64,000 bases of DNA, from assembly GCA_018292915.2 (NCBI GenBank), contig JACVVK020000382.1, positions 292,501 through 356,500 on the forward strand, given 5' to 3'. Both the position numbers and the translations under genes were made by a program. Positions within the stretch are counted from its first letter, which is position 1. Every line of letters starts with the position of its first letter. Source of the DNA: Batillaria attramentaria. Its lineage: Eukaryota; Mollusca; Gastropoda; Batillariidae. The notes under the pieces are model-generated. The model was given only the letters and a program-made list of their open reading frames with translations. It did no database searches and was not told where the DNA came from. Below, piece by piece: positions 30,301 through 37,628 of the stretch.

Positions 30301-32198
30301 CGGAGAATTTGATTTGATGATCCGTGGGCGATGCATGGCGGAGCTTTCGATCGAAGAGTCCTGTCACGAATGAGTTCATACTGTATTCTGTATGTGTGGT
30401 CCATGTGGCGCATTGTTACTAACCTAAACAAGCGTAGCAAATAATTTTGTGTTGTCCATGCGAGGGTGTGTTGGTGCCAGGGTCCATACAGGTTCACAGT
30501 CTCAAAAATTCAAGACTTTTCCATGACTTTTCGAGGCCAACTCTCCTGCTTTCCATGATACTTTCCTCGCCCTCTTTCACACTGACACACGCGAGGGTAG
30601 AAATTATGAGCTTTTCCAAGTTATCGCAGTCAGCAAGACCAATGTTCAGAGTTCGTCATTAGCCTTATGGGAAGGCAGTTTGTTGGTATTTTTGGCAATC
30701 AGTCCTATTGAGTAATGACCAAACTGACCGTTTCACTGTTGGGCTCAAAACAGCTTCCATTAAATTCCGAAATTCCATGACTTTTCATGACTCTTGAAAT
30801 AATTTCATGACTTTCCAGGCCTGGAAAAGTTATTTCCAAATTCCATGACTTTTCCAGGATTCCATGACCTGTATGGACCCTGTGGTGCTGACCTGCACAA
30901 GTGTAGCAACTCTGTGTGGTCAATGTGAGGGCGCGCTGCTCAGCTGTAATGTAATCAGGGATGGATTTACTCAAAAATGCCAATGAGACATTGTCTCCTT
31001 GACCAGTCATTTTTATGAGACATTTTCATTTTCTTTGAGACAATCAAGTTCACCCGCATCACTCCGTCACATGTCTGTGCCGAGAGCCTGTTCCTACTAG
31101 GCTAAGTGCAGTGACGTTCAGGTTCAGGTGAACGGAAAAGGACCTCTCGATCGCAGAACTGAGAAAACTAACGCGCCAATAATTTTTGCAACTCTTTCGA
31201 GCGAGAGATCCTGGCAGCGCGCGCGGTGAGCGGGATAAGTAAGCCTCATCACTAAAATTAGATTAGTGTAACAGACTCTATGACTGACACGGACAGCGCA
31301 TCTCTGCTTCGCGTTGTCAAGTGCGCTTGTGATGTCATGTTCGTGTGACATATGACACATTTTGCGAAACTTCTAATTCTATGCGACATTTTATCAAAAT
31401 ATGAGACATAGTCGCACGGCGCGCGAGAAAATCGATCCCAGTATAATGCACCTTTTGTAGTGCATCTTGCAGAAATACCATCAGTAGTAGTTGCTGGTGT
31501 ATGTAATGGACACCTGAGTGGACAAAAGTGCAGTGGTGATAACTACACGTACCTTGTAGTCTGCGGACAGCGCGTTTAGCGTCCCTCACACACTTGAACC
31601 TAAGATGAGCTGCATTCACTTCACCCTGTACTGGGAAATCCACTTGCGCTATACACTTGACATCTCTGAAACAAAAGGAAAATGCAGACCTGTACCTTTT
31701 TTTGTCATACTTGCTTTCATTTTCTGTCTCATTTCCTTGCCCAGTCCGAACACCTTAGGTCAAGTTAACGTGTTTGTTGTTGTTTTTTAAACTTGTTTTC
31801 TGATCAAGTGACTGTTCATTTACCCACCACATCCTAATACAAAATGGGTTCATATGCCGTCTCTTTCTCTGGCAGTCCACACATGTGTAAACTCAGCCTC
31901 CATCACCCCAGCAGTTAGTGTTCCTTACGCTACTTTCAAAACTGACAGTCACTTTGACACAGCCTCAAAATCTTTGCTTCAGGTTCTGAAACTGCAGCGT
32001 GTACGATTCATTTGTGTACATGTGCGTAATAAGGAACACTGCAGCACTGAAATCATTATAATTGTCAGATGCTGAACCTTTTTGAAAACTTAAGTTACAA
32101 AGGAAATCTTCATACCTAAATCTCAACATAATAAAGAAAACATGATACACAAGCACACACCCTTTTCTTATCTGATCCAGCACACACACACACACACA

Positions 32199-32271
<73 letters not shown>

Positions 32272-33609
32272 CAACAGAGACAATCATACTTGATCAACGT
32301 TTGAAGTTTTTCGGGTGTGGTGCCTGGTGGAAGTCCACGCACTGCCACAGTTTTAGCCTGAGCATAAGCGGTTTTTGTTCTGGCATCCATGCTGCTTGTT
32401 GCCACAACTGGTTTCTGTTGGGCGGTTGTTGCGTCTTTAGTCGCAGAGACCTCGCTGCTGACTGTACTGTCATCTTCAGCCTTGGTTGTACCGACTTTAT
32501 TTCCATGTTCTTTCTTCTTCTTTTCAGTCTGCTTAGCATTAGCAAAACTGGAGAAAATGTTCCTGCCTTCAAACTGTTTCACTTCCTCTTTTGCTTTGAC
32601 AGCATCTTCCCTGAAAGTTAAAGAAACAGCAAAGTAAACCCTGAACAGGAAATAACAAGAAGAAGATCACTGCTTTCCTCTGGACACGAGCAGTGGCAAT
32701 AACCAAAGAATTCTCGACAGAAAAACAGCAGTATGGTAAATTAGTGATACTGGTGGTAACTGCTAAATTTAGTCTGTAATGTTGATTGTAAATTTGTATG
32801 ACAACTGATATGTGGGCAAACTATACCTTGCTTCTGAAAAGCAGTTTCAAGTTCAAATTCAACAGCTCAGTTTGGTTGAAGCAGAGGCATACATACATGT
32901 ATGTCTGGCTCAGTCAAAAATGATTTTCCGTATGTAAGAACTGTAAATTTACCCAATTTTGGCATACAATTTCTGCAAACATCAGAAATGTGTGTAGGTT
33001 AACTGGTGTATGTTTACTTACAACATTGAAAACTTGACATATCCATAGCCCTTGCATTTGTCTGAACCTGGTGGCAGGAAACAAAATTATCAATCAAAAA
33101 TAAAATTGTGCAAGATTACCATGGGCTTAAAGGTGACCTAAGGCGCTACAAGGTAAGACTGTGCAGATATGCAGAACATGCTTCTTATTAATTATACACT
33201 TTCACATGTATACACACTATATGCCGGCTTTGGCAAATAATTGAGGAATAAATCTGATGAGTAAAGTTGAATAAAGAAATAAAATAAGTGCATTCATACA
33301 CAACACAGAAATCTGGAAATGCCTGGTATGGTTGCATCGTGGCGTACGCAAGAATATTATACATGTGGGTTTCGTATCGCTGGCTACAGCTGTTACTGCG
33401 ATTACACCGGCACAACCACAAGCAACACGTGTTTCGATTTTCGGGCAACACGTGTCTGAAAAGCACAATTATTCCAACAAACCTTTCTCTTTCACAACAA
33501 ATGCTGTTTTGACTGGTCCGATGTCTCCGAACACCTTCGTCAGTGTCTCATTCGAAGCAGTGAAAGGTAGATTTCTCACGAACAGTGTTTTGCTCTGCCG
33601 TTCCGCCAT
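6818..33609 (-). CDS. RBM28: RNA-binding protein 28 (Nop4-like), complete 19-exon gene
   Basis: Nineteen exons with canonical splice sites join without a frame break into 2475 nt, 824 residues plus stop. The order is RRM1 (about 8-82, LFVRNLPF and KGYGYVKF), RRM2 (about 143-205, [10 protein letters not shown]), RRM3 (about 240-322, [10 protein letters not shown] and GFGFVQF, then [11 protein letters not shown]), an Asp/Glu/Ser-rich acidic block (331-436), RRM4 (about 450-535, TVFIRNVPF and GTAFVQF), RRM5 (about 604-695, RLCVHNLP and LGYAFVNF), and a basic tail ending KWFES. The RRM3 flank, the [11 protein letters not shown] motif and the C-terminal IKWFES are hallmarks of RBM28. Family members are nucleolar, associate with pre-60S particles (yeast Nop4/Nop77) and small nuclear RNAs, and are needed for large-subunit maturation. 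Vertebrate RBM28 is about 760 residues; the extra length lies mainly in linkers. The gene runs divergently to the plus-strand gene starting near 37.5 kb. Confidence 0.96.
7368..7823 (+). mobile_element. SINE family A copy 1, with target duplication
   Basis: tRNA-like head cccgtagtgtagtggttagc (box A) and gggttcgaatcccagcc (box B), a body of about 350 bp, and a 20-bp poly-A tail. It is flanked by cacatg(a/g)aaagca at 7355-7367 and 7824-7836, a 13-bp duplication with one mismatch. Lies in the last RBM28 intron. Confidence 0.9.
8052..8275 (+). mobile_element. Retroposon-like dispersed repeat E, copy 1
   Basis: Matches 13769-13997: shared blocks include aaataaatgcaattcaaaat, tgacccttcgcaccacgtga and the 3' end gggtaaagcgcctatacaat followed by an (ATT)n tail. 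The gcgcctatacaa-(ATT)n end is typical of SINE/LINE 3' tails. Confidence 0.75.
8295..8534 (-). CDS. RBM28: RBM28 exon 18 (basic tail)
   Basis: 240 nt, acceptor tcgcag, donor gtgagt, phase 0 to 0. Lys/Arg/Gln-rich, with [16 protein letters not shown] and a KKKKRK nuclear-localisation-like run. Confidence 0.92.
8920..9180 (+). repeat. Dispersed repeat D copy
   Basis: Shares gggggcatgctcccccaga, aatttgtgcaatttggcgca-type and ttttaagtg(c)-cagaggagga blocks with copies at 14341-14600, 17236-17375 plus 17698-17926, 19738-20150 and 22873-23733. It carries internal poly-T and poly-G. Class unknown. Confidence 0.65.
9254..9471 (-). mobile_element. SINE family C copy, tRNA-headed
   Basis: On the minus strand a tRNA-like head (tttggtgtggcggttaacgt, then gcctggtttgagtccctgg) leads into a body with aaaatccttttccaaatggg. 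A related, longer copy lies at 19333-19735. Confidence 0.65.
9494..9568 (-). CDS. RBM28: RBM28 exon 17 (RRM5 end)
   Basis: 75 nt, acceptor tcacag, donor gtaagt, phase 0 to 0. Encodes [20 protein letters not shown]. Confidence 0.94.
9787..9845. repeat. (TG)n microsatellite in RBM28 intron
   Basis: About 56 bp of pure TG. Confidence 0.95.
9892..10593. mobile_element. hAT-like non-autonomous element, 5-bp target duplication
   Basis: Ends CAGGGCCGGATC and GATCCGGCCCTG are perfect inverted repeats, flanked by cagta at 9887-9891 and 10594-10598. CAGGG-type ends are typical of hAT elements. The 702-bp interior holds poly-G, poly-A and no transposase ORF. Confidence 0.65.
11060..11140 (+). repeat. 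Retroposon-like tail with (TCTTA)n
   Basis: gaggggcaagccaaattctt leads into an atctta pentamer-type run at about 11109-11139, a pattern seen at LINE/SINE 3' ends. The upstream part of the element is not delimited. Confidence 0.4.
11434..11580 (-). CDS. RBM28: RBM28 exon 16 (RRM5 core)
   Basis: 147 nt, acceptor tttcag, donor gtaaca, phase 0 to 0. Encodes [18 protein letters not shown] and [12 protein letters not shown]. Confidence 0.94.
11996..12151 (-). CDS. RBM28: RBM28 exon 15 (RRM5 start)
   Basis: 156 nt, acceptor tccacag, donor gtgtga, phase 0 to 0. Encodes [20 protein letters not shown]. Confidence 0.93.
12404..12566 (-). mobile_element. SINE family B copy
   Basis: Reverse orientation: the 3' end ggtttaacgtccttttccac is on the left and the tRNA-like head (accggggtggccgaatggta on the minus strand, box B gtgagttcaaatcccggc) on the right. 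Confidence 0.85.
12855..13316. repeat. 33-bp satellite, 14 units
   Basis: Fourteen tandem 33-bp units of ACTGAACCCAGCATGCATGC then TCGTGCGAATCAA/CTA, with no spacers. Units differ at few sites: cat/cac, cgt/tgt, caa/cta. Because 33 is a multiple of three it stays open on both strands, giving an apparent [10 protein letters not shown](Q/L) repeat peptide. It lies in an RBM28 intron with no splice or start context, so I call it non-coding. Confidence 0.92.
13492..14086 (+). mobile_element. MITE type T copy 4, split by a younger insertion
   Basis: Left part 13492-13715 (ggacgactacactcctgtaa onward) and right part about 14003-14086 (gatttgccaatatacggcag to gccgagtggagtc) together match the intact copy at 2583-2929. 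The 13716-14002 segment, which includes retroposon repeat E, interrupts it. Confidence 0.75.
13769..13997 (+). mobile_element. Retroposon-like dispersed repeat E, copy 2
   Basis: Same sequence as 8052-8275 with the (ATT)n tail at its right end. It sits inside MITE T copy 4 and is therefore younger than that copy. Confidence 0.75.
14341..14600 (+). repeat. Dispersed repeat D copy
   Basis: aacaaagtggcaaagtcaca, gagcatgctctcctgga, atttgtgcaatttggtgcat and cagaggaggaaacacac blocks of family D, then aggcagaaatccgcca and ttttaaaccctg at the end. Confidence 0.65.
14640..14704 (-). CDS. RBM28: RBM28 exon 14
   Basis: 65 nt, acceptor ctgcag, donor gtatgt, phase 1 to 0. Encodes [19 protein letters not shown], matching the family's inter-RRM linker. 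Confidence 0.92.
15134..15272 (-). CDS. RBM28: RBM28 exon 13
   Basis: 139 nt, acceptor tgtag, donor gtaagt, phase 0 to 1. Encodes [17 protein letters not shown] and [12 protein letters not shown], both conserved in the family. Confidence 0.93.
16015..16088 (-). CDS. RBM28: RBM28 exon 12 (RNP1 of RRM4)
   Basis: 74 nt, acceptor ttgcag, donor gtaagt, phase 1 to 0. Encodes [20 protein letters not shown]. Confidence 0.93.
16910..17019 (-). CDS. RBM28: RBM28 exon 11 (RRM4)
   Basis: 110 nt, acceptor ttgcag, donor gtgaca, phase 2 to 1. Encodes [20 protein letters not shown] and [15 protein letters not shown]. Confidence 0.93.
17236..17926 (+). repeat. Dispersed repeat D copy, interrupted
   Basis: The start (gtagcatctggtgatgaagt, cgttatgctaggggcgtcc) is at 17250-17375 and the end (aatctggtgcattttgagta to gtgaaagatttttaagccc) is at about 17698-17926. 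The middle has a tandem duplication of a gttccagagtgacagggcag-type segment and short CA runs. Confidence 0.55.
18041..18095 (-). CDS. RBM28: RBM28 exon 10 (RNP2 of RRM4)
   Basis: 55 nt, acceptor atctag, donor gtttgt, phase 1 to 2. Encodes [18 protein letters not shown]. Confidence 0.9.
18291..18356. repeat. (CA)n microsatellite in RBM28 intron
   Basis: About 64 bp of pure CA. Confidence 0.95.
19285..19338. repeat. (GGTAT)n microsatellite
   Basis: About ten copies of the pentamer ggtat. Confidence 0.95.
19333..19735 (-). mobile_element. SINE family C copy, long form
   Basis: On the minus strand the head reads gggatttggtctagtggtta (box A) and gcctggttcgagtccccgg (box B). The 3' half (cttctcctcggtgcacgtat, gaaagcctgctgccgcta) also occurs alone at about 45838-45955. 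Confidence 0.7.
19738..20160 (+). repeat. Dispersed repeat D copy, carrying the 92-bp palindrome
   Basis: Family D blocks (gtgtgtagcattcagaga, ggcatgctctacaggatt, atctgtgcaatttggtga, gcttcacaggaggaaacaca, then aattttttt and gattttaacccctgaa) are interrupted at 20010-20101 by a perfect palindrome. Confidence 0.65.
20010..20101. mobile_element. Perfect 92-bp palindrome bounded by TTAA
   Basis: Both 46-nt arms match exactly around the centre tccta|tagga. The outermost bases are TTAACTCTTTGACGACGG and its complement, so the unit could be an 84-bp fold-back element inserted at a TTAA target, as used by piggyBac- and Kolobok-like transposases. It interrupts repeat D in RBM28 intron 9. Class assignment is inference. 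Confidence 0.7.
20266..20583 (-). CDS. RBM28: RBM28 exon 9 (acidic domain)
   Basis: 318 nt, acceptor gctacag, donor gtaagt, phase 1 to 1. About 105 residues made mostly of D, E, S and G with one basic [10 protein letters not shown] patch. Such acidic blocks are typical of nucleolar chaperone-like proteins and are candidates for CK2 phosphorylation (SDDE-type sites). Confidence 0.92.
21094..22514 (+). repeat. TGACCTTGA array, copy I
   Basis: Starts ctagagaggcaaaagcctcc and atggctcccttgtgac; ends gacagacgacggagggtta and acacaagggagcc, so the two ends carry an inverted GGCTCCCTTGTG motif. Between them about eight units of roughly 150 bp each have ttgaccttgagtcaaggtca and gagaaaatgccaatg. Alternate units are most alike, giving a period near 300 bp (motif at about 21391, 21683, 21987 and 22291). 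Lies in RBM28 intron 8. Confidence 0.85.
22757..22831 (-). CDS. RBM28: RBM28 exon 8 (end of RRM3)
   Basis: 75 nt, acceptor ttgacag, donor gtaagc, phase 1 to 1. Encodes [17 protein letters not shown], a signature of RBM28. Confidence 0.94.
22873..23733 (+). repeat. Dispersed repeat D copy split by SINE A
   Basis: Left part about 22873-22987 (gtgtagcaaagccacaactg, ggggtgtccgggggcatg) and right part about 23482-23733 (aatctggtgcattttggcat to gaaagattttaacccctgaa). Two long poly-G runs at 23561-23585 and 23652-23670. Confidence 0.7.
22988..23481 (+). mobile_element. SINE family A copy 2, inserted in repeat D
   Basis: Same head and body as the copy at 7368. It is flanked by aaaatcactgc(g/a)atc at 22973-22987 and 23482-23496, a 15-bp duplication with one mismatch. 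The sequence either side of it is one older dispersed repeat (family D), so this SINE is the younger insertion. Confidence 0.9.
24004..24096 (-). CDS. RBM28: RBM28 exon 7 (RNP1 of RRM3)
   Basis: 93 nt, acceptor ttgcag, donor gtaagt, phase 1 to 1. Encodes [20 protein letters not shown] and the following helix. Confidence 0.94.
24330..24391. repeat. (CA)n microsatellite in RBM28 intron
   Basis: About 60 bp of CA between exons 6 and 7. Confidence 0.95.
24580..24655 (-). CDS. RBM28: RBM28 exon 6 (RRM3)
   Basis: 76 nt, acceptor aatcag, donor gtttgc, phase 0 to 1. Encodes [20 protein letters not shown] and IPTKP. Confidence 0.93.
25721..25860 (-). CDS. RBM28: RBM28 exon 5 (linker and start of RRM3)
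   Basis: 140 nt, acceptor gttgcag, donor gttagt, phase 1 to 0. Ends in [12 protein letters not shown] (RNP2 of RRM3). It follows a 5.7-kb intron, the longest of the gene. Confidence 0.93.
26050..26173 (-). mobile_element. SINE family B copy, head truncated
   Basis: Contains gagtttaacgtccttttcca and ccagcacaaatatttggccc and the box B region (gtgagttcgaaacccggct on the minus strand), but ends before box A. Confidence 0.8.
26180..27720. other. Intronic stretch, nothing recognised
   Basis: A/T-rich part of RBM28 intron 4 with no repeat shared elsewhere in the window, no convincing exon and no RNA gene. It ends in a poly-A/poly-G run at 27714-27740. Confidence 0.5.
27755..28278 (-). mobile_element. 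SINE family A copy 3
   Basis: Reversed copy with the tRNA-like head near 28277-28205 and its A-rich tail (seen as poly-T) on the left. actggtacatt occurs at 27744-27754 and 28279-28289 as the target duplication. Lies in RBM28 intron 4. Confidence 0.88.
28463..28866. mobile_element. MITE type H copy 1, 6-bp target duplication
   Basis: 404 bp with ends CAGGATCCATACAGGT and ACCTGTATGGACCCTG (inverted). ttaggt flanks it at 28457-28462 and 28867-28872. The interior repeats ccatgacttt(t)-type segments. CAGGG-type ends suggest the hAT superfamily. Confidence 0.85.
28873..30470. other. Intronic stretch between the two H elements
   Basis: No shared repeat recognised. A 184-codon minus-strand open frame at 29638-30192 has no recognisable domain and no splice link to RBM28, so it is not called as a gene. 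Confidence 0.45.
30478..30882. mobile_element. MITE type H copy 2, 6-bp target duplication
   Basis: 405 bp, nearly identical to the copy at 28463 and in the same orientation. Ends CAGGGTCCATACAGGT and its inverse; tggtgc flanks it at 30472-30477 and 30883-30888. Confidence 0.88.
30956..31440. mobile_element. Possible hAT-like element with diverged ends
   Basis: Left end CAGGGATGGATTTACTC and right end GAGAAAATCGATCCCA are imperfect inverted repeats, and gagaca-rich segments occur near both ends. No clear target duplication. Confidence 0.35.
31553..31665 (-). CDS. RBM28: RBM28 exon 4 (RRM2)
   Basis: 113 nt, acceptor gtttcag, donor gtacgt, phase 2 to 1. Encodes [15 protein letters not shown] and the [18 protein letters not shown] strand-helix. 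Confidence 0.92.
32181..32271. repeat. (CA)n microsatellite just past the RBM28 exon 3 donor
   Basis: About 90 bp of CA on the plus strand, hence (GT)n in the transcript, starting about 20-25 nt into the intron. Confidence 0.95.
32290..32610 (-). CDS. RBM28: RBM28 exon 3 (end of RRM1, linker, start of RRM2)
   Basis: 321 nt, acceptor tttcag, donor gtatga, phase 2 to 2. A basic [10 protein letters not shown] stretch and a Ser/Thr/Ala linker precede [11 protein letters not shown] (GT)n tract starts about 25 bases past the donor. Confidence 0.93.
33022..33067 (-). CDS. RBM28: RBM28 exon 2 (RNP1 of RRM1)
   Basis: 46 nt, acceptor ccaccag, donor gtaagt, phase 1 to 2. Encodes [15 protein letters not shown], the RNP1 strand. 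Confidence 0.93.
33483..33609 (-). CDS. RBM28: RBM28 exon 1 (start, RRM1 first half)
   Basis: ATG at 33609-33607; 127 nt to donor G|gtttgt, phase 1. Encodes [16 protein letters not shown] and the first helix of RRM1. The start codon lies inside an AAGATGGCGG motif. Confidence 0.95.
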
Positions 33610-33615
33610 CTTGAG
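33602..33615 (-). promoter_or_regulatory. YY1-like motif over the RBM28 start codon
   Basis: The gene-strand sequence CTCAAGATGGCGGAACGG contains AAGATGGCGG, the core of the YY1 consensus, overlapping the ATG. YY1 sites at this position are common in ribosome-biogenesis and other housekeeping genes. The upstream region has no TATA box. Confidence 0.5.
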
Positions 33616-34155
33616 ATGGACCATGCGTTTCTGCGGTCCTATTATCTATTATTGTACTCTTCTGTGTTTTCCCCTTTGAGCTTTGGAAGTCTTCCATGGC
33701 ATGATCTTATTGGGTTTCAGCAGTAATGGTACGTATCTCTTTATTTGTTTTCATGTTTTTAAAAAAAATTCTAACATTTTTAACCAATCACATCCCCACT
33801 CACACACACACACACACACACACACACTTTGCAGTGCCGACTACCAACGCCAGATAGCAGACGACAGCTAGGAGAGCACGTGTCAAACTGATTCAGAGTT
33901 TATGGGTCACATAACTTGTCCATCACAGACAAAGACGCATCAGATGCGGCCGAACAGCCAGTCTCTCTGTGGAGAACTGTGTTCAGCTGGACTGTACAGT
34001 TATAGGCTAACCGTCCTTTCCTCCATCACTGAGTAACCTTTATCATGTGGCGGGAACCGCGTGCAGTACGTAACCCTTGATATCCTGTGTGTACTCAGGC
34101 ACAGTACCCAACATGAGGAACGGAGCATGCCAGCTCAGTGAGGCAGCCTTCTTAC

Positions 34156-34554
34156 CAGTGTTCCCTGTGATTCGAAAACACAAGGGTCCTTTGGACCCCC
34201 TTTCCACTGATATTTTTTAGTGTAAATTTTAAGGGGGCCGTCAGTGGTCTTGTGGTATAAAGTCAGTGACGTCTGAAAGTCAAACCCATTTGTTGTTGTT
34301 TTACAAAAGCATTCAAGTAGGAGATATGCCGTAAGTGAATTTCAAGTGTTTCATACCAGCCATAGCGAACCACCAAGGCCGCGAGGAACCCGCACTCTTA
34401 CCATTTAAAATAGCGCATCTGTTATGAGACCGTCGGAGACTGACCGCCAAAAACGTGCGCCCAGTCCTGTGACGCGCTGTTCTTAAATTTACCAGTCAAG
34501 TTAAGAGTTTTGTGCGTACAAATACGCACACATGTGCGTAATGGGGAACACTGA
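34156..34554 (+). mobile_element. MITE type C copy 1 (CAGTGTTCCC ends)
   Basis: Left end CAGTGTTCCCTGTGATTCG, right end atggggaacactga (inverted). cttac occurs at 34151-34155 and 34555-34559 as a possible target duplication. Shares gagttttgtgcg and caaatacgcacac with the copies at 42748 and 43882. hAT-like by its ends. Confidence 0.7.
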
Positions 34555-35487
34555 CTTACGTCAGTCAGGTGAGTCTGCGCTGTGCAGAGGTTTGCGATTT
34601 GCCAGTCGGAACTGAGACCACTGTGACCAATCCGGCCCGCCTGCGGCGGACATTCGACCAAATCCATGACCAGACACGACCCACTGCTACAGAGCACAGT
34701 AAGATGCATTGATAAAACTGACTTGAGTCGCAGGTTGCCCGGTAGATCAGCCCGGCAAGGGCGTTTCGATGTATGCCGGGCAGAAGCACTCCACCGACTC
34801 GAGCAGTAAGGTCTAAAGGAGTGGTCTGATTTCTGCGGGTACCCAATCACCGAACATGCTTGCCGGCCGTCGTCGGAAAGCTAGGGGTGGGAAGGTCACT
34901 GTGTGGGTGGGGGTGGGGGGATTTGATGTCAGTCTGCAGAGCCGTATTTGCCTACTTTTGTCGGAAGCAACGACTAGTATGACTGAACGCTTTGGGAAAA
35001 GCGATAGGGATTTCTTTTGATGTCAAATCTGTCGCTGACACTACTGACTGAGTGCAACTGAGCTTCGTTGACGACTGCTCGCAGGCGGTGTCCAGACCAC
35101 TGAACGCACGCTCGTCATGAGTGAATGGCCCAGTAGCATACACGTATACGGTTTCTGTCTGGTAGAGAATCCAACCACAGCTGAAGTTCACTGAAGTTAA
35201 ACGGACGTTTGAATGAAAGTGGGTGCAGTCATCACGGCAGCCTGAGTGCACCCACGACTCAGGACTGCCGGCACTCACACCCGTAAACATAACACACTAC
35301 AGAAAACATTTGCCATTGGCGCGTGACGTGAATTGCAGTGATCAGGAATTTGTTGTGGTTTAAAAGAGCTCTTTTGTACAGTCTTGCACATCCATTCCTT
35401 TACACACGGTAACTTGCAGTCACGTGCACATACATACTTACACAACTCCCATTTAAAATTATTAAACTGAAACTACTAACAATCATA

Positions 35488-35868
35488 ATAGACGACCACT
35501 CTTGTCAATCAAAAGGGGCGAGCCCCCAGAATTCAGCCGAATTACGTGCCGTGCCATAATAACACGACTGACACGGTCTGGCAAACTGACTTTCTAGCCA
35601 GACACTACAAAGAGGGGAGCACATGTACTGATGTAGTTTGATACGACTGAAACTGACGACGTGTAAAGAAAGCAGTAAGTCCGTAAACGTCTCAATCATT
35701 TGAGGAAAAAGACCTGGACGTCACTATGATCTCTTTCATCATGAAATCACCACTTTTTCAATAAAATGTGACGTCATGGGCGTACTTCCCCCCCCCCCCG
35801 GCCAATTCAGGGCAGAGTGAACTGAGCGGGGCTTTGACCTTGGAGGCTTGCCAAGTGGAGTCGTCTAT
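35488..35868 (+). mobile_element. MITE type T copy 2
   Basis: ATAGACGACCACT at the left and AGTGGAGTCGTCTAT at the right, TA then TG as flanks. The interior matches the copy at 2583 (ggggcgagcccccagaattc, gaaagaaagcagtaagtc-type). Confidence 0.8.
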
Positions 35869-37503
35869 TGACACATGCAAACTGAGTATTACAGTTCGAC
35901 CGCCGGGTGATTGGTGTAGTAATATAACGTCACTGTTATCACCCGGCGAACTAGCGCATCTTGGTCATGTCAATCAGCAAAACATCAGATCCGAGTAGTC
36001 TGACGTTAACGTTAGACTACGTACGGCTCTGCCGATCCAGAGTTTTAATCTGGGGTCTGACGGCCAAACTGAACACTGTCACTGACTGGGACATGGGCAA
36101 CGGTTCGCGGAAGGGGTTTTCGGAAGTCGAGTGGGTTTAAAGTCCCACCAAGGACGTACATAACAATGGATAAACTGGAGACGCCCTAATGGACAGGTTA
36201 TGGGGGGGGGGGGGGGGAGGTACAGCTACCCGAACTGACGGAACAGCCCAGCTGAACGCTGTGCCAATGGGCTGCCAGACTCGGCCACATTTGGTGTATC
36301 CTTGACTGTGGTGGACATTACTGGACAAACTGCACAAACACAGGCACTTTGATCACATACTGCCGGTCAGTGATTCCGGATGGAGACACTCGTGCCCGCC
36401 GAGCGGCATCACCGAGTGCGCGTCACTGAGTCGTCAGTGTACTCGGCACTGAGTAGCAGAAAGATGAGACGGGCACTCGTCCGTTTGCACGTGAAATTTG
36501 GTCTACGTCATAGTCAGCCTGGGACCGTAGACTGAGGACATGACATCTGACGTAGTCAGAATTAAAGACAGAGTTACTAGTATACTCGATCAGGGAACCA
36601 AGGATCATGACTGATGTGACACTGAAACTGGATTCACGTAAAATTATGTATTCGCTACAGCGGATACCCTCCTCACACGTTTTGACCGTAGTATAATGTT
36701 GTAGCACGTCACGGAATGAATGAAATTTCGAAATTTCGCGCCACCGACCGTAATCATAATCCGCCATCACGTGAAGGTTGCGCTCACTCGCGGGCGGCAA
36801 TGTGTAGCCTGCCGCTTGCGACCCAGTTTCTGAGGTCAATACAGCTTGGGATATTTCCCACAGCTGGCTCGCTGGATGTCTGACTGCGCTCAACTCTCTC
36901 ATAGGCGAGAACCCCCTTACCCCTACTCGCGCGCATGCATTGCAGAAACATACGTGCACTGAATAGCCGCACCGTGATTACCAGTCGCCGTATCTCCCCC
37001 AAACTTAGCATGCACATGAAATGAACAATGTTCTCGAGGCATTCAATCCGTACAAGGAAAATACCGATACGATGGTAGAGATTGGAGATAGCACTGACAA
37101 TCTGTACGCGTGTACAACTGTGCTGCACACGGCCACGCCAATGTGTACCCACAGCCAGCCGAGGCGAAACCTAGCGCTTCGGCCTTTCTTTGTTCGGCAG
37201 CCAGCAAGCAGGAGCCAGTTCTGCGCTATTTTTAGATGAGCTAAATCGGGACGCTAGGGCATGCGCAGAATGGGCCTGTACGGCGAGTGAGTGAACGATT
37301 CGCACTGCTAAAGCCTGACTGTGTATCTCTCGCCGCTCTTGCTTTTCAGCCCTGCGTCGCCGCGTTCCCTGACAAATTTTCCAAGTTCTGAACAGCACAA
37401 ATCTGGTCAATAAATGATAATGGCTATTTTCACTATTGATTTTGTGAGGGGATAAATATAGAAACACAGTTATCGTTCCTGCTCACGTTTGTAATCTCGT
37501 CGC

Positions 37504-37628
37504 ATGGTGGCGCGCTTTCTTAAATTCGGTGCTAGGCATTGTGGGAAAGGGGTATCGCCATTTTGGTTGCACGTACGACAGTTTGTGTGGATTTCTCGTG
37601 CTGTTGTGTGCGTATTGTGTGTTTTGAG
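37504..37628 (+). CDS. Candidate first exon of the plus-strand gene
   Basis: ATG at 37504 opens 41 codons plus two bases to the donor AG|gtgagt, and this phase 2 end fits the phase of the 46042 acceptor (AG+G = Arg). The surroundings have several CpGs and a gccattttgg YY1-like motif, as in TATA-less promoters. Against it, the peptide (MVARFLKFGARHC, then WISRAVVCVLCV) is hydrophobic and unlike the rest. It may instead be a 5' UTR exon, with translation from ATG 46220 or from an unseen exon. Confidence 0.35.

Larger units (their letters stand above)
33640..37500. other. Intergenic region between the divergent genes
   Basis: Holds a short (CA)n at about 33801-33828, MITE C at 34156-34554, MITE T at 35488-35868, poly-C at 35787-35801 and poly-G at 36200-36218. 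No gene recognised. A minus-strand open frame starting ATGGCGGATTATG near 36766 has no recognisable domain. Confidence 0.5.

Noticed and set aside
36423..36959. 178-codon minus-strand ORF starting within an ATGGCGG context near 36766
   Set aside because: No recognisable domain or supported downstream exon; the ATGGCGG may be chance.
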